In this document: positions 17,035 to 24,534 of the stretch, one piece after another
Position numbering within the stretch: the first letter of the stretch is position 1
Layout of the letters: each line of letters starts with the position of its first letter
From: Calothrix sp. MO_167.B42
GTDB taxonomy: Bacteria > Cyanobacteriota > Cyanobacteriia > Cyanobacteriales > Nostocaceae
Length of the DNA stretch: 36,057 nt
Direction: 5' to 3'
NCBI GenBank assembly: GCA_030065255.1
Contig: JASJCX010000005.1
Span: forward strand, 1 to 36,057
Notes under the pieces: model-generated
What the model saw: the letters and a program-made list of their open reading frames with translations, nothing else
What the model was told of the DNA's origin: nothing
Databases searched by the model: none
Translations under genes and position numbers: made by a program

Positions 17035-18282
17035 TCAACTTAATTTTTGGCTGCTTTTGAACCTTCTATATTGAACTGCTGCTGAAAGAATTGTTGATAC
17101 ATATAGAAACCATATAAGACTATTAGATGCAAAAAAGATATTACTTTCTGTCAGATTGGTAATCCACAATAAGCAACAGATTTGTAACATCCACAAAAAC
17201 TCTATTGCTCTACTATAAATTAGTAAGTCGATAATTTTTTTGAAAGATTGTAAAAAATGAATTAAGAATGTTATTAAACCCAAAAATCCAAATTCTAATA
17301 ACATATCAACAAAGCCATTGTGAGCATGGAAATTGATCGTACCTTCTTGAAATTCAGGTAATAAAGCTGCCCAGGAATTAGATAAAACATAGTTACCTGC
17401 TTGAGAATTCCAAAAACCCTTATACCCATAACCTAACCAAGGTTGTTCTGATATTTTTTCAAAACATAGTTGCCATAGCGGTAGACGACCATTAAATTCT
17501 AAATCTTTCCCCCAAACATCAACCAGCATATATTCAATATTTAAGGAGATTAAACATCCAATAATACTCACAAACACCAATGAAATTAGGCTTAGTAATA
17601 ATCTATTGTTTTTTTGTTTGACAATAAATTTATACATGAACATTATCAATATAGAAAACAAAATAATTAGTAAACCACTTTTACTTTGTGATAGCAAAAG
17701 AATAATTATTGAACAAAATAATCCTATGACTGCAATTATTTTTTTGAGATTTTTATTAAATATATGAAAAATAAAAGATAAAGCTGCTACACCCATCTGT
17801 CGCCCTAAAATTTGCTTATGGGTATAAATTCCTGACCAGGCCATGGACCCATTAATAAATTGTGTACCGGAAGAAGGGAACAATATACTATTACCAAAAC
17901 TCAAAATCATGATTATTCCTGCTGCCCAAGATAATAATTTTATTTGTTGTCCTGGTGAATATTGCATGGCAAAATATACTGCAAATAAAGTAGAGCGTAG
18001 TAATAATCTAGACTGATATATACTTTCGGATGGATTTGTAGACCAAAAAAAAGAAAAATATACTATCAATAATAAAAGGATAAAACTTATGTCTATAGTG
18101 GCAATATAAAAGAATTTTTTACCACGGGTGACAATGATAATGAATAAAAAACCATAGCTAATGATGCTGGTTATATTTGTGACTATGCTTGGAAGTGATA
18201 AGGGTTCAATAATAATAATTAGTAGAATGCAAATGGCAACTTCCAATTTATTGATTAGAGGGAAGAGAAATTTATTTTTCAT
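17035..18282 (-). CDS. Wzy/O-antigen ligase-like membrane polymerase
   Basis: A 415-residue polytopic membrane protein with ten or more hydrophobic helices and a larger periplasmic loop (about residues 255-335). The loop holds GYGYKGFWNSQAGNYV and the diagnostic HAHNGFVDMLLEFGFLGL, the H-x-H-N motif of the WaaL/Wzy superfamily. In a Wzx/Wzy pathway it would join flipped repeat units on the periplasmic side. Ligation of glycan to another acceptor is the alternative. It is the only candidate polymerase in the cluster and lies between glycosyltransferase genes (gaps 36 and 78 bp). It is extremely AT-rich even compared with its neighbours, as is usual for Wzy genes. Confidence 0.88.
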   Translation of the reverse strand: MKNKFLFPLINKLEVAICILLIIIIEPLSLPSIVTNITSIISYGFLFIIIVTRGKKFFYIATIDISFILLLLIVYFSFFWSTNPSESIYQSRLLLRSTLFAVYFAMQYSPGQQIKLLSWAAGIIMILSFGNSILFPSSGTQFINGSMAWSGIYTHKQILGRQMGVAALSFIFHIFNKNLKKIIAVIGLFCSIIILLLSQSKSGLLIILFSILIMFMYKFIVKQKNNRLLLSLISLVFVSIIGCLISLNIEYMLVDVWGKDLEFNGRLPLWQLCFEKISEQPWLGYGYKGFWNSQAGNYVLSNSWAALLPEFQEGTINFHAHNGFVDMLLEFGFLGLITFLIHFLQSFKKIIDLLIYSRAIEFLWMLQICCLLWITNLTESNIFFASNSLIWFLYVSTILSAAVQYRRFKSSQKLS

Positions 18283-18360
18283 TGTTATATATTTGAATAA
18301 TCAAACATATCTTAGATGTGATAGCTGTCTAGTCTCTAATCTAGATATTATTAAAACAAT

Positions 18361-19632
18361 TTATGAACATTTGACCGATTTATTCCGTTCCAGAATATCG
18401 TTAAAAATATTCACATAACGTTGTGCTTGCAGTTCAAGTGTAAATTCCTTTTCCACTTTTTCCCGGGCGTTATAAGATAGTTTTGTGTGTCTATCTGGAT
18501 TTTCTAGTACCCAAGTAATTCCTTTGGCTAAATCATCAAATTCATAGGGTTGAGCTAAATAACCATTGTATTGATGATCGACAATATCTTTTAAGCCAGT
18601 AGCATTAAAAGCTACTACTGGAGTACCGCAAGCCAAGGATTCAGAGGCTGTTTGACCAAAAGATTCTTGTAAGGATGGCACTACTGTCACATCAGCTGCT
18701 GAGTAAACGGTTGCTAAAGAAATATCATCATGAAAGTATCCTAAATAGTGTGCTTTAAAGCCTAAATCTGGTAAATTTTCTGGCTGGGATGCACCGAAAA
18801 TACATAATTCTAATTTCTCTTGCCAATGAGATTGGCTTAAATGTTGCAATGCTGGTTGTAATAAATGAAAGCCCTTATTTTTATCACTGCTTGCTTGTAA
18901 AGAACCAAATAAAATAAGTTGTTTATCTTGAGGTAAATTCAATAATTTTCGAGCAAATTCTTTGTTAATTGGTCTATATTTTTGGGTATCGAGTCCATGG
19001 GGAATTACCTCAATGGGTGAATTCTGAAAAAGAGGGCTGGAACTGGCACATTTGGCTAACCAATTACTAGGTGAAATAAGTGTGATTTCCAGATTTTTCC
19101 AAGCTTTAGCTTTACGCCACCATATCCAATGGGATAAATCCCTCTGATGTTTACTACCTAACTGTGGACAACTACCACAGGATGTTTTGTAATGATTACA
19201 ATCTCCAGTGCAATGACACCCGCCTGTAAAAGCCCACATATCATGCAAAGTCCAGACTAAAGGAGGCTTAAGTTTGGCAAGGGTTTCTATCTGCATAAAG
19301 CCCGCAGATACCCAATGTAAATTAATGATATCTGGAGCAATTTGGTTGGCCATTGAACTGATTCTGTCTGGCATCCATTGCACAAAAAATGTCGTTTCAC
19401 GATGACGCTGACGATAAATTTTTAATGGTAAAGTATCAAATGTTAGTTTTGCTTTTGCTAAACCTTGAGATAACCTAGTCCTGGGTGCAATTACATCTTT
19501 ATCTCTACTCAATTTCTCTTGGACTAGCATTTGTGAGGTTACCCTCATATTTTGTAACCCTTGATGTAAGCGATAGGCTGCACGTGCCGCTCCGCCATTA
19601 ATATCAGATGTACTTATATGTAAAATTTTCAT
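18361..19632 (-). CDS. Family 4 glycosyltransferase (WcaC-like)
   Basis: A 423-residue GT-B enzyme starting MKILHISTSDINGGAARAAY, the signature opening of the WcaC-like subgroup. LHWVSAGF and VWTLHDMWAFTGGCHC follow. A cluster of five cysteines (139, 141, 145, 152 and 155) is a known peculiarity of this subgroup and may bind metal or form disulfides. The donor domain has GSLQASSDKNKGF and ESFGQTASESLACGTPVVAF, with the E-x7-E glutamates intact. It probably transfers one hexose to the lipid-linked repeat unit in the cytoplasm. It is 78 bp from the polymerase gene and 29 bp from the GT2-like gene. Confidence 0.92.
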   Translation of the reverse strand: MKILHISTSDINGGAARAAYRLHQGLQNMRVTSQMLVQEKLSRDKDVIAPRTRLSQGLAKAKLTFDTLPLKIYRQRHRETTFFVQWMPDRISSMANQIAPDIINLHWVSAGFMQIETLAKLKPPLVWTLHDMWAFTGGCHCTGDCNHYKTSCGSCPQLGSKHQRDLSHWIWWRKAKAWKNLEITLISPSNWLAKCASSSPLFQNSPIEVIPHGLDTQKYRPINKEFARKLLNLPQDKQLILFGSLQASSDKNKGFHLLQPALQHLSQSHWQEKLELCIFGASQPENLPDLGFKAHYLGYFHDDISLATVYSAADVTVVPSLQESFGQTASESLACGTPVVAFNATGLKDIVDHQYNGYLAQPYEFDDLAKGITWVLENPDRHTKLSYNAREKVEKEFTLELQAQRYVNIFNDILERNKSVKCS

Positions 19633-19661
19633 ATTAAATCACTTTTTATTTCGATTGCTTT

Positions 19662-20606
19662 TTACTTTTTGTGTAATATGTGGTGAAATTTATTCATATT
19701 TTCTTTGAATTCCTCCTTCAGAAAATCCAATAAAGTAATTTCATATACATTTTTTTCAATAAAATTATCTGCATCATCATCTCTAATCATCATTGGTGGA
19801 TGATTTAAAGGAAATTCCATTGAGTCTGTAGGTAAGTATGGATTTCTGGTATTAGAGGTGAAATTAGTTGAGTCTATACCAAAACCAATATTAGAAATTA
19901 GATTTACATTGGAGACAATACCCAAACAATTTTGCAATAAACAAGCAAAAGTCCATTGATAATCCCAAGTTATAGTTGAAGGATTATCATAAATATTTTG
20001 AAAAATATTAGTCCAATAATTAACTTTTATAGGGTCTAAAAATACCTGTTTCAGAAGACCTATAGATTTGATTTCTGGCCATATTTTCATGTATAAATCA
20101 TAATGCTTCCATGCCCTTTTCCAAGTTGCCCATCCCCAACAAGAGTTATACCGTGAAAAGTAGTAACTATAACTTGTTCTATTCAATCCAGATAAACCAT
20201 TATCTCCGGAAATTGAAGCAACTCTAGTATCATATCTGTACTTCTCAAGTAATTCTTCACAAAAACGGAAAAATGTAGGATGAGGTACACAGTCATCTTC
20301 TAAAATAATTGCTTCTTCGACATTGCTAAAAACCCAATCTATACCACTAGAAACACGTTTTGCACAACCTAAGTTAATATCTGAATAATTCTTGATTACT
20401 TCGCAATCCCAATCGACTGTATCAATGATGGCACGAGTAGCAGCACATTTCTCACCCTCATCAGCATACTCAGCACGAGGCCCATCTGCTATGACAAAAA
20501 GCTTCGGTGGCTTTGCTTGACGAATTGCTTGAAAAACTTTCTGTGTTGTATGAGGTCGCTTGAAGATTATAAAGGCAACTGGTGTTTTTAATTGATAAGT
20601 GTTCAT
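19662..20606 (-). CDS. GT2-like/GNT-I-type glycosyltransferase
   Basis: A 314-residue protein with a GT-A fold. TPVAFIIFKRPHTTQKVF opens the Rossmann-like domain. KLFVIADGPR follows the second strand. AIILEDDCVPHPTFFRFCEELL holds the EDD metal motif (about residue 97). SCWGWATWKRAWKHYD (about 150-165) is typical of a subgroup often annotated as hypothetical or HlpA-like. It belongs with sugar-nucleotide glycosyltransferases; donor and acceptor are unknown. It is 34 bp from the flippase gene and is part of the operon. Confidence 0.85.
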   Translation of the reverse strand: MNTYQLKTPVAFIIFKRPHTTQKVFQAIRQAKPPKLFVIADGPRAEYADEGEKCAATRAIIDTVDWDCEVIKNYSDINLGCAKRVSSGIDWVFSNVEEAIILEDDCVPHPTFFRFCEELLEKYRYDTRVASISGDNGLSGLNRTSYSYYFSRYNSCWGWATWKRAWKHYDLYMKIWPEIKSIGLLKQVFLDPIKVNYWTNIFQNIYDNPSTITWDYQWTFACLLQNCLGIVSNVNLISNIGFGIDSTNFTSNTRNPYLPTDSMEFPLNHPPMMIRDDDADNFIEKNVYEITLLDFLKEEFKENMNKFHHILHKK

Positions 20607-20640
20607 ATTTTTTTACACAAAGATTGGGAATAGATGCTAT

Positions 20641-21957
20641 TCACTTTATAAATGCAAGAGATTGGATTTGAATGATAAATAATTTTCTCGTTTCTTGATG
20701 CAAAATATTACTGAAGAATGAAGCAAATGCTTGTGCCACAACAGTAGCAATCGCAGCACCAATTCCTCCATAGGTAGGAATCAATAATATATTTAAAATC
20801 ACGTTAGTAACTGCCCCAATTAAAGTTCTACGTAGGGAAAGATGTGTTAAATTTTCTGCAATAAACCAAGGTGATGTCGCCACACCCATAAAAACAAATA
20901 AGGAAGCCCAAATATGAATTGATAAAACTGTCTTGGCGGCTATATATCCATTACCAAATAAAAGGGTAATTATTGTCCCTGATAAAAATGTCATCGGTAT
21001 AGCGATGGCAACGGAAAGTAATACCATCAAACGTAGTAATTGTTTAATGCGCCGATTATATAGCCTTGCATCATTTTCCTTGGCTTCATAAATTGAGGGA
21101 GAAACAGAAGCCACAATGGCTGTGGGGATAAAATACCAAATTTCAGAAATACGAGTTGCTGCTGAGTAAAAACCTACAGCACTATCATCAAGCATTTTTC
21201 CCAGCATAATCTGGTCTATTTTCATGTAAATCATGATAGTGAAACCAGAAAGAATCAAAGGCCAACTTTCTTTCAGGAGAGTTTTAGCAAGGGAAGAACT
21301 CCAACGCCATAATCGAATCGAAAAACCCTTGAGCCTATATGCAATTGCTAAACCAATTCCAGCTAGGCTAATCTCTGCCAATGCTGCCCAAACAAAGGCA
21401 ATTAATGGGGCTTGCATCTGAATTAGAGAAATTTTAACTAGGGCAATAACTATAAAAGCGATATTTCTGGCAAAAACCGCATATTTTGACTGTACCTGTG
21501 ACTGAAACCAAAAATCAATCGTCTCAACAGCTTCAATAACTCCTGCTACTCCTAAAATAGATACTATCCAAATTGTGAGAATATCATCCTGATGCAAGAA
21601 GACTATACAACTAACTGCTAATAATAGTGATGCAAAACCACCTAGCACTTTTAGGCAAAAAGCTGTTCCTAATATCTTCTCTTTGTTAGATGAATCATTG
21701 ACCAAATCCCGAATCACAATATTGTCTAACCCTAAAGTGGCAAGGGGACTGAATAGAGTTATAAAGGCAATAGCATAGTTATAAAGACCATATTGTTGTA
21801 CTCCTAAGTAACGTGCTACCCATATTACTACAATCAGATTTATACCCATGCGAAGAAGCCTATCGGCAAACAGCCAACCAGTATTGGCAATGATTGCACG
21901 CAATTTAGAACCAGATTGAAATAATGATAATTTCTGAATTTTCAACTTATTTAGCAT
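20641..21957 (-). CDS. Wzx-type oligosaccharide flippase
   Basis: A 438-residue MOP-superfamily polysaccharide transporter with about 12-14 helices. The N-terminal NTGWLFADRLLRMGINLIVVIWVARYLG and QYGLYNYAIAF segments are characteristic. It would flip the undecaprenyl-linked repeat unit across the inner membrane. The start is ATG 21957 (MLNKLKIQ); a GTG at 21972 would add five residues. The first 30 codons plus about 60 bp of leader are present a second time at 23110-23262 as a dead fragment, showing that this 5' end took part in a tandem duplication with the adjacent FemAB-like gene. It is 65 bp downstream of that gene. Confidence 0.93.
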   Translation of the reverse strand: MLNKLKIQKLSLFQSGSKLRAIIANTGWLFADRLLRMGINLIVVIWVARYLGVQQYGLYNYAIAFITLFSPLATLGLDNIVIRDLVNDSSNKEKILGTAFCLKVLGGFASLLLAVSCIVFLHQDDILTIWIVSILGVAGVIEAVETIDFWFQSQVQSKYAVFARNIAFIVIALVKISLIQMQAPLIAFVWAALAEISLAGIGLAIAYRLKGFSIRLWRWSSSLAKTLLKESWPLILSGFTIMIYMKIDQIMLGKMLDDSAVGFYSAATRISEIWYFIPTAIVASVSPSIYEAKENDARLYNRRIKQLLRLMVLLSVAIAIPMTFLSGTIITLLFGNGYIAAKTVLSIHIWASLFVFMGVATSPWFIAENLTHLSLRRTLIGAVTNVILNILLIPTYGGIGAAIATVVAQAFASFFSNILHQETRKLFIIQIQSLAFIK

Positions 21958-22022
21958 GGGCAAAATTTGCACGAGTGTGACTGATTTATCAAATATAAAT
22001 GGATAAAAATAGTAATATTATG

Positions 22023-23108
22023 CTATGAGATAGATGCTGGCGATTTTTGAGTGAGAAAGTATTGATATTCCTGTCTATGTGTATTCATCTCTTGTCTTCC
22101 TTCAGCTGCAATTATTCTTAAATTATTCTGCCAAGCTTCTAAGTTGCAGATATTAGTAGGTTGAAATTCACCTAGTACTTGTTGAGCAAAATTGAATGCA
22201 ATTTTGATTTCTCTAAGTTTTTCTGCTGTGTCAGGAAAACGAATTAGATATTTTTTAAGCCACCCATTCACAGAGTTTTTCCAGGTTCCTCCTATTCCAC
22301 TAATTAATCTTGTATGTGTTGCGTAGTGCCACTTATAAATTTCTCTGCCAATTAAAAAATCGAATTCTTGATGTTTTTGCTCATAACTATTTTCTAGAAT
22401 TGATAGCAGCATTAAACGACCAGGAGAATATGAAGCATACTGGGGATCGTATGTGGGTATCCAATAGTAAAAGCGACCTTGCCACAAAGCTCCTAAATTG
22501 GCAGCTACTAATGTCTCTCCGGCGGAAAAACTAGAAACTACAAGTAGACCTTGTTTAGCGAGTTCTATAAAGAAATTGACATTGCTGGGTTGAGCAAATA
22601 ACTTGTGAAAAGAGTGGAACTGTGTTGACTTAAATTTAATACAAAAATCAAATACTTCTTCTCGGGTATCTTGCCAGCGAAAAGTTATACTTCCCACATC
22701 TTTTGCTAGTTTTCTTTGACATCGCCGTGCATCCGCTAACAGCTTAGAACGCCTTGATTTTACATGGGCAGTAAATTTATCCCAAGTTGCAAAATTTGTC
22801 CAATCAATTAAAGGAGAAGTGATATAAGGTACAAATAAATTTTGGTCTAAGCATTCTTGTGTGCTGACAACTCCTTGACATGCTGAGTCTATATAAGAAA
22901 CTGCTTTGCTAGTTTTGAATGTTTGTAAAGATGGAACAGGCTCAAAAAAATCTATAAATTGCCATCCAGTAATGGGTTCTCCATCTGGGAATGTAGGTAA
23001 TCGCCATACCCTATCTTGCAGTAAAAAGTCTTCTAGATGCAATTGTACATCTGGAAAATATGCTTTGTTCAGTGCTTCAAGAAATGGGGCAGAAGAATAG
23101 ATATTCAT
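22023..23108 (-). CDS. FemAB/GNAT-like acyltransferase, copy B
   Basis: A 361-residue protein of the BioF2-like/GNAT transferase group, which includes FemAB-type enzymes. The conserved part is SPGRLMLLSILENSYEQ, then EFDFLIGREIYKWHYATHTR, the usual PGxLL...EFDFL-G-E-YK pattern of this fold. The start is ATG 23108 (MNIYSSAPF), the position matching the paralogue. A TTG at 23132 would read out of frame through a dead flippase fragment. The bases just before the ATG come from that fragment and contain no clear ribosome site. It may transfer an acyl, acetyl or aminoacyl group to an amino sugar of the repeat unit. The substrate is unknown. Confidence 0.85.
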   Translation of the reverse strand: MNIYSSAPFLEALNKAYFPDVQLHLEDFLLQDRVWRLPTFPDGEPITGWQFIDFFEPVPSLQTFKTSKAVSYIDSACQGVVSTQECLDQNLFVPYITSPLIDWTNFATWDKFTAHVKSRRSKLLADARRCQRKLAKDVGSITFRWQDTREEVFDFCIKFKSTQFHSFHKLFAQPSNVNFFIELAKQGLLVVSSFSAGETLVAANLGALWQGRFYYWIPTYDPQYASYSPGRLMLLSILENSYEQKHQEFDFLIGREIYKWHYATHTRLISGIGGTWKNSVNGWLKKYLIRFPDTAEKLREIKIAFNFAQQVLGEFQPTNICNLEAWQNNLRIIAAEGRQEMNTHRQEYQYFLTQKSPASIS

Positions 23109-23262
23109 AAAACAGCCAACTAGTATTTGCAATAATTACACGCAGTTGATAATGAGATTTTAAAATTATTATTCTTTAAATTTTCAACTTATTTAGCATG
23201 AATAAAATTTGCACAAGTGTGACTGATTAATCACATATAAATGGATAAAAAATCGTAATATC
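23109..23262 (-). pseudogene. Dead 5' fragment of the Wzx flippase gene
   Basis: Read on the minus strand, an ATG at 23199 begins a segment matching the first 30 codons of the intact flippase (21957 down to 21868) without length change: MLNKLKI, then a TAA at codon 8, then LRVIIANTSWLF. The preceding 60 or so bases also match the flippase leader (ATCCATTTATAT and AATCAGTCACACT). Similarity stops one base before the ATG of FemAB-like copy B. This is the scar of a tandem duplication. Confidence 0.88.
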
Positions 23263-23414
23263 TTCTTACCGGTATAACCCTTTAACTGCCTATAAATGAA
23301 CGTACAAAGAACAATCTGCGCTGCATAAATACGGGATAATATAACAGTCCAAATCATTGAAATTTCGTGACTGATTGGGCTAAATTATCCCATGATTCAG
23401 CAACGCCTCATAAT
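23263..23414. other. Insertion with one GGCGTTGCTGAAT end, no gene
   Basis: About 145 bp present only between FemAB-like copy A and the dead flippase leader; the equivalent position after copy B lacks it. One boundary, at 23407, is GATTCAGCAACGCC, matching the end of the elements at 86-130 and 6065-6176. No matching inverted end is seen near 23265. It is probably a truncated mobile element. A 37-codon open frame on the minus strand (from about 23360) has no recognised family. Confidence 0.5.
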
Positions 23415-24521
23415 CTAATTTGATGAGTCAGAGCTCCACGATTTTTGAGTCAGAAAGTACTCATACTCTTGTTTATGTGTATTTATATCTTGCTTTATTT
23501 GTGCTGCAAGTGCTTTTACATTCTTCTGCCAAACGTTGAAGCTATTAACATTACTAGATTGCCATTGACTGAGTATTTGTTGAGTATAATTGAACATAAT
23601 CTTCGCTGCTCTGAGATTTTCTGCTGTTTTGGGAAAATTAATCAGATGTTGCTTAAACTGCTCATTTACAGAACTTTTCCAGCTTCTTCCCATAGGAGAA
23701 ATTAGTCGTGTATGGGTTGCGTAATACCACTTATAAACTTCTCTACCGACTAATAAATCAAACTCTTTGTGTCCTTGACGATAACTTTCTTCCATAGTCG
23801 AATGCATCAATAAACGACCGGGAGCATAAGTATTATATTCGGGATCGTATACTGCAATCCACGAGTAAAAACGGTCTTCCCAAACAGCGCCTAAATCCAC
23901 AGCCAAAAATTTGTCACCGATGGAAAGACTTGAAACTACTAACAAACCACTATTAATCAGCTCTTGAAAAAAGGAGATATTGGTAGTGTCGGTAAACATA
24001 TCTTGGGAGTTAGCAAACTGTGTAGCTTTCATTTTCATGCAGAAGTCGAAGGCTCCTGGCCTAGTGTCATTCCAGATAAATTTTACCGGACCTACTTCCT
24101 TTTCTAACTTGCGTTTCCGCCGTTGAGAATCACGATAAATCTTGGGGTTGTGGGATTTTACATGGGCGAGAAATTCCTCCCAAGAAGCAAAGTTAGACCA
24201 ATGGATAGAAGGAGAAGCTGTATAAGGCACAAATAAATTTAGATCAAACCACTCTTGAGCCGTAACTACTCCATGACACGCCCAGGGAATGGAAGGCACT
24301 ATTTTTCTAGTAGTTTTTGTCGTAGTGGTTTTTGCCTGTGAGAACGGGATCGGCTCAAAAAAGTCAATAAATTGCCAATCAGTAATAGGTTCTCCATCTG
24401 GAAATGTCGGTAATCGCCATATCTGACCTTGGAGTAAAAAGTCTTCTAGATGCAATTGTACCTCTGGAAAATAGGCTTTATTAAAGGCTGCAAGAAATGG
24501 AGTAGAAGAATAAATATTCAT
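23415..24521 (-). CDS. FemAB/GNAT-like acyltransferase, copy A
   Basis: A 368-residue paralogue of the gene at 22023-23108, similar along its whole length. Shared segments include HLEDFLLQ, WRLPTFPDGEPIT, the PGRLL region (APGRLLMHSTMEESY) and EFDLLVGREVYKWYYATHTR. It starts at ATG 24521 (MNIYSSTPF), 13 bp after the tyrosine-kinase gene, so it is tightly coupled to it. Differences include a threonine-rich insertion near residues 65-75 (AKTTTTKTTRK). Retention of two intact copies suggests different acceptors or donors. Acyl or aminoacyl transfer to the glycan or its precursor is an inference from fold and neighbourhood. Confidence 0.85.
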   Translation of the reverse strand: MNIYSSTPFLAAFNKAYFPEVQLHLEDFLLQGQIWRLPTFPDGEPITDWQFIDFFEPIPFSQAKTTTTKTTRKIVPSIPWACHGVVTAQEWFDLNLFVPYTASPSIHWSNFASWEEFLAHVKSHNPKIYRDSQRRKRKLEKEVGPVKFIWNDTRPGAFDFCMKMKATQFANSQDMFTDTTNISFFQELINSGLLVVSSLSIGDKFLAVDLGAVWEDRFYSWIAVYDPEYNTYAPGRLLMHSTMEESYRQGHKEFDLLVGREVYKWYYATHTRLISPMGRSWKSSVNEQFKQHLINFPKTAENLRAAKIMFNYTQQILSQWQSSNVNSFNVWQKNVKALAAQIKQDINTHKQEYEYFLTQKSWSSDSSN

Positions 24522-24534
24522 ATGACTTTAGTAT

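Noticed and set aside
18900-19220. Five-cysteine cluster in the GT4 gene as a novel zinc domain
   Set aside because: The same cysteine pattern is a regular feature of WcaC-like glycosyltransferases.
23263-23414. Complete insertion sequence between the acyltransferase genes
   Set aside because: Only one terminal repeat is visible, no transposase frame and no target duplication, so only a fragment is claimed.
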